Shown here one piece after another: positions 1 to 6,507 of a DNA stretch of 8,239 nt. The DNA lies in NCBI GenBank assembly GCA_020349865.1, contig CP070700.1, positions 4,101,516-4,109,754 on the forward strand. Direction: 5' to 3'. This DNA is from Desulfobacteraceae bacterium. Its GTDB lineage: Bacteria; Desulfobacterota; DSM-4660; Desulfatiglandales; Desulfatiglandaceae. Position numbers and translations under genes: made by a program. Within the stretch, counting starts at the first letter, position 1, and each line of letters opens with the position of its first letter. A model generated the notes under the pieces. It was not told the DNA's origin, searched no databases, and worked only from the letters and a program-made list of their open reading frames with translations.

Positions 1-2
1 AG

Positions 3-127
3 CTAAGTGTTTCGATTCGCAAATATGATAACGTATGTTTTATAAGTCTAACCTCTGGAATTGCTCACTCAACACTTAGTCCCGAGTGAGTAAATACGTT
101 ATCGAATTTATGAATCGAGAGACTAAG
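3..127. repeat. Long imperfect inverted repeat with an inner hairpin (possible MITE-like remnant)
   Basis: The arms at 3-37 and 93-127 are reverse complements at 27 of 35 positions. The best-conserved blocks are TCGATTC (12-18 against 112-118) and GATAACGTAT (27-36 against 94-103). Inside them a second hairpin pairs TTGCTCACTC (61-70) with GAGTGAGTAA (84-93), with one G-T pair and a 13-nt loop. That loop carries AACACTTAG (71-79), a perfect reverse complement of CTAAGTGTT at the left end (3-11). CTAAGT occurs directly repeated at 3-8 and 123-128 and could be a target-site duplication. No open reading frame fits, so it would be a non-autonomous element or a structured RNA region. The left edge is only 3 bp from the window end, so its true boundary is unknown. 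The structure is seen directly; the mobile-element reading is inference. Confidence 0.5.
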
Positions 128-289
128 TCAATAAACTGCTTGAGACTATGGAAATAATATGGCCCCATTTCGGGCCTATATTGAAGTTTTTGTGGTCAAA
201 AAAGAGATTGGTTCATCCGGTTAATGAGTATAGCGAAACTGATCAGATATGAAGTTGGCAGGTGGAAAGGTCGAAGCGGTCTTTTCTTC

Positions 290-295
290 GAAGGA
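290..295 (+). promoter_or_regulatory. Ribosome binding site that decides the SDR start
   Basis: GAAGGA lies 8 nt before the ATG at 304, which is good Shine-Dalgarno spacing. The longer reading frame from GTG at 262 and the in-frame ATG at 295 have no comparable upstream site. The SDR Rossmann strand also begins only about 10 residues after the ATG at 304, as is normal for the family. Confidence 0.6.
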
Positions 296-303
296 TGAAA
301 TAT

Positions 304-1191
304 ATGATCGATCCCAGATTAAATAAAAAAACCGTATTGGTAACAGGTGGCAACAATCCCTCTGGTATTGGCGCAGCGATCGCCAGGAAATTCGCGTCTC
401 ATGGTGCTCAAGTGTTTATTCATGGATATCGCCAAGAGTTGGATTTTCCATCTGAAGGCCAGAACCAGAAACCAGGATTGCCCTTTTTCTTTGAACAACA
501 GAGAAAGAGTGCCGAAGAAGTGGCTGTGTCAATCCGGGAAGCCGGTGGAAAGGCGGGGTACTGGGACGGAGATCTGAGAGATCATCAAAACGTTACTCTA
601 TTATTTGAAAAAGCGGAGAAGGCACTCGGGCACATAGATATTCTTGTCAATAATGCAGCTGAATATGTGGCTGACACATTCATTCCGTCCGATTCTTCTG
701 GAAAGAAGGATGAGCTATGGGAGGCAGGGCCAAACATTTCCACAATCAATGTTGAAACGCATGATCGACATTTTGCGGTGAACTCACGTGCCGTTGCTAT
801 ACTGATGGCCACCTATGCCCGTCGAAACATTGAAAGAAGGACTAATTGGGGTCGGATTGTTAACATAAGTGCTGATTGCGCGTGGGGATGCCCGAAGGAA
901 ATATCTTATCGGGCGAGCAAATATGCCTTGGAATCATACAGCCGAAGTGCAGCTGCAGAGTTGGGTCCTTACGGCATCACCGTTAACATTGTGTCGCCGG
1001 GACCGGTGCAATCCGGATATATCTCTCCCCAATTAGAAAAAGCTCTTATTCCGGATATCCCATTAAGGAGAATTGGCCGGCCTGAAGACATTGCAAATGC
1101 GGTCATATTTTTTGCCTCGGAACAAGCCGGTTGGATTACAGGACAATTACTGTTTGTTCATGGCGGCCATCGAATGGCTTTGGGGCAATAG
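304..1191 (+). CDS. Short-chain dehydrogenase/reductase (SDR) family oxidoreductase, FabG-like
   Basis: This is a cytosolic NAD(P)-dependent oxidoreductase of the classical SDR type, 295 residues from the chosen ATG. The frame can extend upstream to GTG at 262. Visible motifs are: cofactor loop TGGNNPSGIG (14-23), NNAA (116-119) in place of the usual NNAG, Asn160, Ser189, and Tyr202-x3-Lys206 within YRASK. Ser189 and Tyr202 are 13 residues apart, as in the family, so the Asn-Ser-Tyr-Lys tetrad is complete. The PG motif is in SPGPVQSGY (231-239), and the C-terminus has the usual ITGQ strand. Arg43 after strand 2 suggests NADP(H), which is inference. It is longer than FabG (about 245 residues) because of extra segments around 45-67 and 122-150. 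The substrate cannot be told from sequence. No co-oriented gene is close enough to form an operon (477 bp to the next gene). Confidence 0.88.
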   Translation: MIDPRLNKKTVLVTGGNNPSGIGAAIARKFASHGAQVFIHGYRQELDFPSEGQNQKPGLPFFFEQQRKSAEEVAVSIREAGGKAGYWDGDLRDHQNVTLLFEKAEKALGHIDILVNNAAEYVADTFIPSDSSGKKDELWEAGPNISTINVETHDRHFAVNSRAVAILMATYARRNIERRTNWGRIVNISADCAWGCPKEISYRASKYALESYSRSAAAELGPYGITVNIVSPGPVQSGYISPQLEKALIPDIPLRRIGRPEDIANAVIFFASEQAGWITGQLLFVHGGHRMALGQ

Positions 1192-1266
1192 AAGAATGCA
1201 TGAAACCTGAACATACTATTCTAACCTTGCTCTTGCAGCCGACAGCTATTCGCTGTGACTGAAGAG

Positions 1267-1310
1267 CCCGTTATATTCTTTAAATACCTATAATTTTCGG
1301 GGGTTTTTTT
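1267..1310 (+). terminator. Weak rho-independent terminator candidate after the SDR gene
   Basis: CCCG (1267-1270) plus TTATA (1271-1275) can pair with TATAA (1289-1293) plus CGGG (1298-1301). The right arm is interrupted by a TTTT bulge, and a run of seven T follows at 1304-1310. The position, 75 bp past the stop codon, and the T-run are right. The stem is imperfect and AT-rich, so the call is tentative. A second small hairpin (ACAGC 1242-1246 with GCTGT 1252-1256) lies just upstream and lacks a T-run. Confidence 0.3.
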
Positions 1311-1345
1311 AGTCACCACTCACCAAAATTCTGTCCATAATTAGA

Positions 1346-1453
1346 AGGGGGGTGTTGCCCCTCATCCCAACCTACAAAGAGGCGTAAAAAGTTTTTCGAG
1401 CCAGTGTTCCAACATTCTCGCGCCATGGCGGGATGAGCGAAGCGAGCTCGCTT
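1346..1453. repeat. Structured non-coding block of nested inverted repeats
   Basis: This block lies within the 477-bp gene-free spacer (1192-1668). It holds AGGGG/CCCCT (1346-1350 with 1358-1362), CTCATCCC/GGGATGAG (1361-1368 with 1430-1437, a perfect 8 bp), CGAG/CTCG (1397-1400 with 1417-1420), a 10-bp palindrome at 1421-1430, and a perfect 14-bp palindrome at 1440-1453. Some pairings exclude others, so it may have alternative folds. A 65-codon minus-strand frame crosses it (1510 down to 1313), but nothing supports it as a protein. I read this as a dispersed repeat or a structured RNA element. The rest of the spacer, including the AT-rich 1511-1668, shows no gene and no promoter I would defend. 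Confidence 0.45.
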
Positions 1454-1668
1454 GGGTCCTCCTTTTTTGGCGCAATTGTTTTCCACGTATTTGTATTGAA
1501 AAGACCTCATAACCCTGCTAATCTGAAATGATTAATTTTTTGAATTTGGGAAATGAACTCATATCCCTGCTTTCATAATTCAGATATATTACGCAATTAC
1601 CTGAGCCTTGTAAATTCTATTATTTGCACGCCTAAATGACTGAGATTGTGAAAAAAGGCCATTTATAG

Positions 1669-2805
1669 ATGAACAATAGCTATATGATTATGAAAAAAAA
1701 GATTCCAGCAGGAAATAACCTTTTCGGTTTGCATATCGTTTTTATTCTATCCGTCTTAGTTTGGGTTACCTTACCTATCTCAAAAGTTGCCGGCCAACCC
1801 CCCGGGGAAGAAGCTTCGCCCGTTGTGGTGGAAAGGGTGATTTCGAATAGTGTGAGGCCAACTGTTAGCCTCATTGGTACAGCCAAGCCTCATAGAAAAA
1901 GCGTAGTATCACCGGAAATTGAAGGGGTGGTAGCAGCTTTTCCGGTTAAAAAAGGTCAAAAGATCAAGAAGGGAGAAGTGTTGGCTCGGGTTGAAACAAG
2001 GCCATTTTTGCTTGAACTCAAGTTCGCCAAGGCGAATCTGGCCGAGGAAAAGGTTAATCATGAAAATGCCATTTCAGAACTCAAGAGAGTCACAGAACTT
2101 TTCAAGAAGAAGTCCATCTCCAGCAGGTCCTATGATGATGCATTCCACAGTGCCAATGCCCTGGAGAAACGAATCCTTGGACTTGAGGCCAGGATAGAGA
2201 CGATACAATACCATATTGAGAAATGTGTAATAAAAGCCCCTTTTGGTGGATTTGTGGTTGAGGAGCATACCCAGGTCGGTCAGTGGCTAAAAAAGGGGGC
2301 CGAAATAGTCACCATTGTGGAAATTGACCCCATCCTGGTTACGACCCCGGTACCAGATCGCTATATTCATTTCATAAAAGTAGGGCAGAAGGTAGATCTG
2401 GAATTTGATTTTCTGCCAGGCAATAAAACGAGAAAGGGCTTGGTCCGGGATATCATCCCTGAAGGAAACGAAAAAGCCAGGACATTTCCAGTGCAGATCA
2501 GTGTGGCGAACAGTGATTTTTCCATTCTGTCCGGGATGTCTTGCAGGGTAAGTTTTCCGGTGGGAAGTTTCCATAAGTCCCTTCTTGTCAACAAAGATGC
2601 TGTCGTTACCAACCGAGACGGCCATCAAATATTTGTGGTGCAGGACGGAAAAGCACTACTTGTGCCGGTAAAAAAACGCCAGGCCCACGGTAGCCTTGTT
2701 GTTGTGGAAGGCAGAATGGCTGAAGGCGATATGGTTGTTGTCGAGGGAAATGAACGGCTCCGGTCAGGCCAGAAGGTGAACGTTATTGCGACATCCAAAG
2801 AATAA
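1669..2805 (+). CDS. RND efflux periplasmic adaptor (membrane fusion protein, HlyD/AcrA family)
   Basis: This is the periplasmic adaptor of a tripartite RND exporter, linking the inner-membrane pump to an outer-membrane channel. It has 378 residues, a normal length. A positively charged start (KKK at 9-11) and a hydrophobic run (about 18-37) form a signal peptide or membrane anchor, with plausible cleavage near VAG (40-42). There is no lipobox Cys. Next comes a lipoyl-like half with repeated glycines (E85-G86, KKGQKIKKGE at 94-103). A helical hairpin (about 113-185) is rich in Leu, Glu and Lys. The second lipoyl half begins IKAPFGGFV (188-196), a hallmark of the family. Beta-barrel and membrane-proximal domains follow. 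The start at ATG 1669 has AAGG 10 nt upstream; ATGs at 1684 and 1690 are possible alternatives with no better site. The pump gene follows after 354 bp, an unusually wide gap. The exported substrate is unknown. Confidence 0.88.
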   Translation: MNNSYMIMKKKIPAGNNLFGLHIVFILSVLVWVTLPISKVAGQPPGEEASPVVVERVISNSVRPTVSLIGTAKPHRKSVVSPEIEGVVAAFPVKKGQKIKKGEVLARVETRPFLLELKFAKANLAEEKVNHENAISELKRVTELFKKKSISSRSYDDAFHSANALEKRILGLEARIETIQYHIEKCVIKAPFGGFVVEEHTQVGQWLKKGAEIVTIVEIDPILVTTPVPDRYIHFIKVGQKVDLEFDFLPGNKTRKGLVRDIIPEGNEKARTFPVQISVANSDFSILSGMSCRVSFPVGSFHKSLLVNKDAVVTNRDGHQIFVVQDGKALLVPVKKRQAHGSLVVVEGRMAEGDMVVVEGNERLRSGQKVNVIATSKE

Positions 2806-2971
2806 TCGGTATTTTTTAACAATATAACCCTAGTCGAGCGAAACAAACCTCTGTAGATTTTCGATAGATGCGTTGGCACACAAGGCTCTTGTAAAACTAC
2901 AAAGCGTCTTTCATAATTCATTCATAGGCATTTTATAAAACAGGCAGATATCTTTCTACATTGATAGAACA

Positions 2972-3049
2972 AAATCCCCCTCGATCCTTCTTTATTAAAG
3001 GGGGAAGGCATAAGTCTCCCCTTTTGAAAAGGGGAGATAGAGGGGATTT
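2972..3049. repeat. Double-hairpin dispersed repeat with AAATCCCC/GGGGATTT ends
   Basis: The outer arms AAATCCCC (2972-2979) and GGGGATTT (3042-3049) enclose two hairpins. The right one is a perfect 11-bp inverted repeat (3015-3025 with 3027-3037; CCCCTTTT and AAAAGGGG at its core) around a single G. The left one is degraded: CTTT/AAAG (2990-2993 with 2997-3000) nested in CCTTC/GAAGG (2986-2990 with 3004-3008). Together they can form a cruciform or three-way junction in DNA or RNA. Repeats of this design are, from memory, common in several bacterial groups including Desulfobacterota and cyanobacteria. It sits in the gap between the efflux adaptor and permease genes. It lacks a clean T-run after either stem, so it is not a typical terminator on the + strand. 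Elsewhere the 354-bp spacer (2806-3159) shows only a TTTTATAAAA palindrome (2931-2940) and a weak hairpin at 3055-3088. Confidence 0.75.
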
Positions 3050-3159
3050 ATGAGCACCTTTTGGCCCAATTAGGGCATAAACAAGGTGAACTGGGTTTTT
3101 TTGTCTTGTAAACTAAAAACAGTTATTGTGTAATCCCGTCTAAAGATCCTTTTGAATTT

Positions 3160-6100
3160 ATGGGAATAATAGATCGCTCCATCCAATTGCCTGTTACGGT
3201 CACCGTAGGCGCCATCCTAATAATACTATTCGGTATTATCTCCCTTTTCAGGGTACCTGTCCAGCTTACACCGGACGTTGAAAAACCAAAAATAAGTGTT
3301 ATGACCGTCTGGCCGGGGGCCAGTCCTCAGGAGGTGGAGAAGGAAATAATCATCCCCCAGGAAGACAAGCTCAAAACCCTTGAAGGTCTCCTGGAAATGA
3401 CAAGTGAGAGCAGGGACGGTCTTGGAAATATCACCCTTACTTTTGAGATCGACTCCGATATGGATGCTTCGCTCCTGAAGGTATCCAATAAGTTAAACAT
3501 GGTGCCGAATTACCCGGAAAGAGTTGAGAAGCCGATTATCATTTCTGCCAGCGAACAGAGACAGGCTATTGCTTATATTATTCTGAGGAAGACAAGTGAT
3601 GACGGCGCTGACATTGACTCTCAGAAGACCTATGCTGAAAATTTCATCAAGCCTCGTCTGGAAAGGGTTTCAGGTGTTGGACTTGTTCAAGTATTTGGAG
3701 GCAGGGAAAGGGAGCTCCAGGTTATATTAAAACCGGATGCCCTTGCATTCTATAGATTGACAGTCCAGGATGTGGTTTCAGCTATTCGAAGTGAGAACAG
3801 AAATACCAGCGCAGGGGATTTCGATGAGGGAAAAAGACGCTATGTCCTCAGGGTCCTGGGGGAATATCGGTCTCCTGAAGAAGTAGAGAATGTTGTTATT
3901 AAGAGGATAGATGATATTCCTGTCACCATTGGTGATGTGGCACGGGTCAGCTTGGGATTTGGGAAGGCGTCGGTAATTGTCAGACAGCATGATGATAAGA
4001 CCCTTGTATTCAAGGTTGTTCAAACGGCGGGGGCCAATGTGCTCACCGTGATGGGGAGACTGAAAGAGAAAATAAAGAACCTCAATGAGAATTATTTGGT
4101 TCATAGGGACCTGGAACTCATGCAGGCTTATGATTCCACCGATTATATCTATGCTGCCATAAATCGAGTGCGTAAAAATATTTTCTTAGGATCCTCTCTG
4201 GCAGTTATTGTGTTGTTCCTGTTTCTCAGGAACATTTCCAGCATCGCGGTTGTCGCTACTGCTATTCCCATCAGCATCATCGGCACATTCCTTATGATCA
4301 CCCTGTTCGGCCGCAATATCAATGTCATTACCCTGGCTGGAATGAGTTTCGCTATTGGTATGGTTGTGGACAGCTCTATCGTAGTGCTTGAAAACATATT
4401 TAGGCACTATCAGTCAGGTGAATCCAAATTAGAGGCTGCATTAAATGGCACACGGGAGGTCATGGGTGCCATTGCGGCTTCTGCTTTTACCACTATCGCC
4501 GTATTTATACCGGTGGTTTTTGTAGAAGAAGAGGCAGGTCAGCTCTTTCGAGATATCGCCATTGCCATTGCCAGTGCTGTTTTTTTAAGTCTACTGGTTT
4601 CGATAACCGTGATCCCTTCCATGTCTGCCAAAATCCTGAAAGGGCGCTCCGATCCCAAAGGAGTAAACCGGATTTTGCAAAGCATGGGAACAATGATTGG
4701 AAATGCCATCACAGGGTCTGTCTCCTGGCTGCTGAGAACAAGACTGCGCAGTATTTTGACCGTATTGGTGTTAACAACCATGGCCGTTGGAATTACCATA
4801 ACTTTGGTCCCGGAAGCAGAATATCTCCCTCAAGGAAATAGAAATTTTGTTATTGCTATGCTTTTGCCCCCACCAGGATATAATATTGACCAGCTCAGGG
4901 AGATTGCAGGCAGGGTCGCCGATGATATGAGACCCTATTGGGCGGCCGAACCCGGCTCAGTTGAAGCCCGGGAACTCAAGGGCCCACCTGTTGGAAACTC
5001 TTTCTTTATTGCAAGGGCCAGAGACGTCTTTACCGGCAGCAGGTCCAAAGAACCCGAGCGGGTGAGAGAGCTCATTCCGCTGTTACGCGGGTTCCTGTCC
5101 AAGATTCCAGGATCATACGCGGTTGTCCAGCAGGGAAACCTGTTTGCACGGGGAATTGGTGAAAGCCGCTCGATTGATGTGGAGATTACCGGACCGGATC
5201 TAAACAAGTTGATCGAATTGGGCGGGGAGATTTTTGTTCAAGCAAACAACCTCATACCAGGATCCCAGATTCGACCAATCCCCAGCCTCGACCTGGGTAA
5301 TCCTGAGATTCAAGTCCTCCCTGACAGGGAGCGAGCCTCCAAGGTGGGCCTCAGTGCTTCAGAAATAGGAATTACGTTAGATGTGCTTTTGGACGGGGTC
5401 AAGGTGGATGACTATCTTTTTGAAGGGGAGGAGATAGATTTAGTTCTCAAGGGGCAGGATCAGGTATTAGGGAGAACCCAGGATTTTGATCATATCATGA
5501 TACACACCCCCAAGGCCGGCCTTGTTCCCCTTAACTCCGTGAGCACGCTCAATCTTGTGTCCGGGCCGGCCCAGATAAACCATATCGAACAGCACAGGGC
5601 AATTGTGGTGAGGATCATCCCTCCCATTGAGGTTTCCATGGAAAAGGCCATGAAGATTGTCCAAACCGAGATTGTTGATCCTTTACTGAAGGAAGGGGGA
5701 ATGGGAAGTGCATATGCTATAAGGCTCACCGGAACAGCAGATGACCTTTCAAGGACGAGGGACGCCCTTGAATGGAATTTTGTCTTGGCGCTTATTATCA
5801 CGTTTCTTTTGATGTCCGCTCTTTTTGAAAACTTTTTCTATCCCCTGGTGATTATGTTCAGCGTGCCCCTGGCGGCCGCGGGTGGCTTCCTGGGTCTGTG
5901 GCTTGTCAACGCATTTTTGTCAAACCAACCTCTCGACATCCTTACCATGTTGGGGTTTGTTATTCTTGTGGGAATTGTGGTAAACAATGCCATACTTATC
6001 GTTCACCAGTCCTTGAATTTTATAAGAAAGCAGAAGATGGATTTCCACGCTGCCATTAAGGAGGCCGTAAGGATTCGCATAAGGCCTATATATATGAGTA

Positions 6101-6288
6101 CTGCCACGAGTATTTTCGGTATGGTCCCCCTTGTATTTCTTCCGGGCGCAGGATCTGAGCTTTACAGAGGGCTGGGTTCTGTGGTTATCGGGGGCCTTGC
6201 ATTGTCAACCATTTTTACACTTTTTTTAGTACCATCCCTGTTTTCTCTTTTCTATTCTTTGGGGCTGTCCTTAAAAAGGGGCAAGTAA
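3160..6288 (+). CDS. RND efflux transporter permease (AcrB/HAE-type inner-membrane pump)
   Basis: This is a proton-driven inner-membrane exporter subunit that should assemble as a trimer with the adaptor encoded upstream. At 1042 residues it has the full AcrB length and internal duplication. TM1 is at about 12-31. A large periplasmic porter/docking loop spans about 35-335, with the WPGASPQEVE motif at 51-60. TM2-TM6 span about 340-491, TM7 about 530-549, a second periplasmic loop about 550-870, and TM8-TM12 about 873-1033. In TM4 the AcrB DD pair is replaced by D404-S405 (MVVDSSIVVLEN), and in TM10 the AcrB lysine position is N942 (GIVVNNAIL). It therefore has a reduced proton relay, as in many distant RND pumps. 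The ATG at 3160 lacks a clear Shine-Dalgarno. The substrate cannot be assigned: the sequence does not show the features I would require for a heavy-metal pump. No outer-membrane channel gene follows. Confidence 0.93.
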   Translation: MGIIDRSIQLPVTVTVGAILIILFGIISLFRVPVQLTPDVEKPKISVMTVWPGASPQEVEKEIIIPQEDKLKTLEGLLEMTSESRDGLGNITLTFEIDSDMDASLLKVSNKLNMVPNYPERVEKPIIISASEQRQAIAYIILRKTSDDGADIDSQKTYAENFIKPRLERVSGVGLVQVFGGRERELQVILKPDALAFYRLTVQDVVSAIRSENRNTSAGDFDEGKRRYVLRVLGEYRSPEEVENVVIKRIDDIPVTIGDVARVSLGFGKASVIVRQHDDKTLVFKVVQTAGANVLTVMGRLKEKIKNLNENYLVHRDLELMQAYDSTDYIYAAINRVRKNIFLGSSLAVIVLFLFLRNISSIAVVATAIPISIIGTFLMITLFGRNINVITLAGMSFAIGMVVDSSIVVLENIFRHYQSGESKLEAALNGTREVMGAIAASAFTTIAVFIPVVFVEEEAGQLFRDIAIAIASAVFLSLLVSITVIPSMSAKILKGRSDPKGVNRILQSMGTMIGNAITGSVSWLLRTRLRSILTVLVLTTMAVGITITLVPEAEYLPQGNRNFVIAMLLPPPGYNIDQLREIAGRVADDMRPYWAAEPGSVEARELKGPPVGNSFFIARARDVFTGSRSKEPERVRELIPLLRGFLSKIPGSYAVVQQGNLFARGIGESRSIDVEITGPDLNKLIELGGEIFVQANNLIPGSQIRPIPSLDLGNPEIQVLPDRERASKVGLSASEIGITLDVLLDGVKVDDYLFEGEEIDLVLKGQDQVLGRTQDFDHIMIHTPKAGLVPLNSVSTLNLVSGPAQINHIEQHRAIVVRIIPPIEVSMEKAMKIVQTEIVDPLLKEGGMGSAYAIRLTGTADDLSRTRDALEWNFVLALIITFLLMSALFENFFYPLVIMFSVPLAAAGGFLGLWLVNAFLSNQPLDILTMLGFVILVGIVVNNAILIVHQSLNFIRKQKMDFHAAIKEAVRIRIRPIYMSTATSIFGMVPLVFLPGAGSELYRGLGSVVIGGLALSTIFTLFLVPSLFSLFYSLGLSLKRGK

Positions 6289-6455
6289 TTAGGCCGCCAA
6301 GGCTGACTGCCATAATTCTTCCTGCGCCCTTTTCAGTGCTACATTTTTGTCAGTTCTGGAAAAATTAATTACATCATTGTTGTATGTTAGCGTTAGCTCA
6401 ATCCTTTCCTGTTTGCAACTACCTAATAATCATGAGAAATTCCATACTGCGCGAA

Positions 6456-6471
6456 TGGTACATTCATTGCT
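6456..6471 (+). promoter_or_regulatory. Sigma-54 (RpoN) -24/-12 promoter for amtB-glnK
   Basis: TGGTACATTCATTGCT matches the consensus TGGYACRNNNNTTGCW at every defined position. GG (6457-6458) and GC (6469-6470) are separated by exactly 10 nt. Transcription would start about 12 nt downstream, near 6481-6483, giving a leader of about 25 nt before the amtB start. Sigma-54 promoters need an enhancer-binding activator, and NtrC is the usual one for amtB-glnK operons. I searched the upstream spacer (6289-6455) by eye and found no convincing NtrC dyad of the GCAC-N-GTGC type. The activator site is therefore unresolved. Confidence 0.87.
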
Positions 6472-6493
6472 GATGTTCTTATAAAGAACTCAC

Positions 6494-6500
6494 AGGAGGA
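6494..6500 (+). promoter_or_regulatory. Strong ribosome binding site of amtB
   Basis: AGGAGGA lies 7 nt before the ATG at 6508, a near-perfect anti-16S match and the strongest in the window. It fixes the amtB start and implies high translation once the sigma-54 promoter is active. Confidence 0.85.
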
Positions 6501-6507
6501 ATGTACA

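Noticed and set aside
46..52. GTCTAAC resembling an integron attC half-site (RYYYAAC)
   Set aside because: No matching GTTRRRY partner in the expected place, no integrase and no cassette-like genes.
161..191. GGCCC/GGGCC hairpin (161-165 with 172-176) followed by a T-run, as a terminator of an upstream gene
   Set aside because: The T-run starts 10 nt after the stem, and no gene end is visible to its left.
262..303. Upstream extension of the SDR gene from GTG at 262
   Set aside because: No Shine-Dalgarno upstream. The ATG at 304 has GAAGGA at proper spacing, and the extra 14 residues are basic and not part of the SDR fold.
1313..1510. 65-codon minus-strand reading frame in the spacer
   Set aside because: It overlaps the nested inverted repeats, has no convincing ribosome site and resembles no family I know. 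It is more likely an accidental frame in a repeat.
2874..2890. TGGCAC as a second sigma-54 promoter before the RND permease gene
   Set aside because: The -12 position reads GCTC instead of TTGC, and the invariant GC is at the wrong spacing (8 nt).
3055..3102. CACCTT/AAGGTG hairpin plus T-run as a terminator ahead of the permease
   Set aside because: A large internal loop, and a gap of 7 nt between stem and T-run. Too weak to call.
6386..6397. Tandem GTTAGC hexamers upstream of amtB as an activator site
   Set aside because: Only two direct copies with no dyad symmetry, and unlike the known NtrC site. They may be chance.
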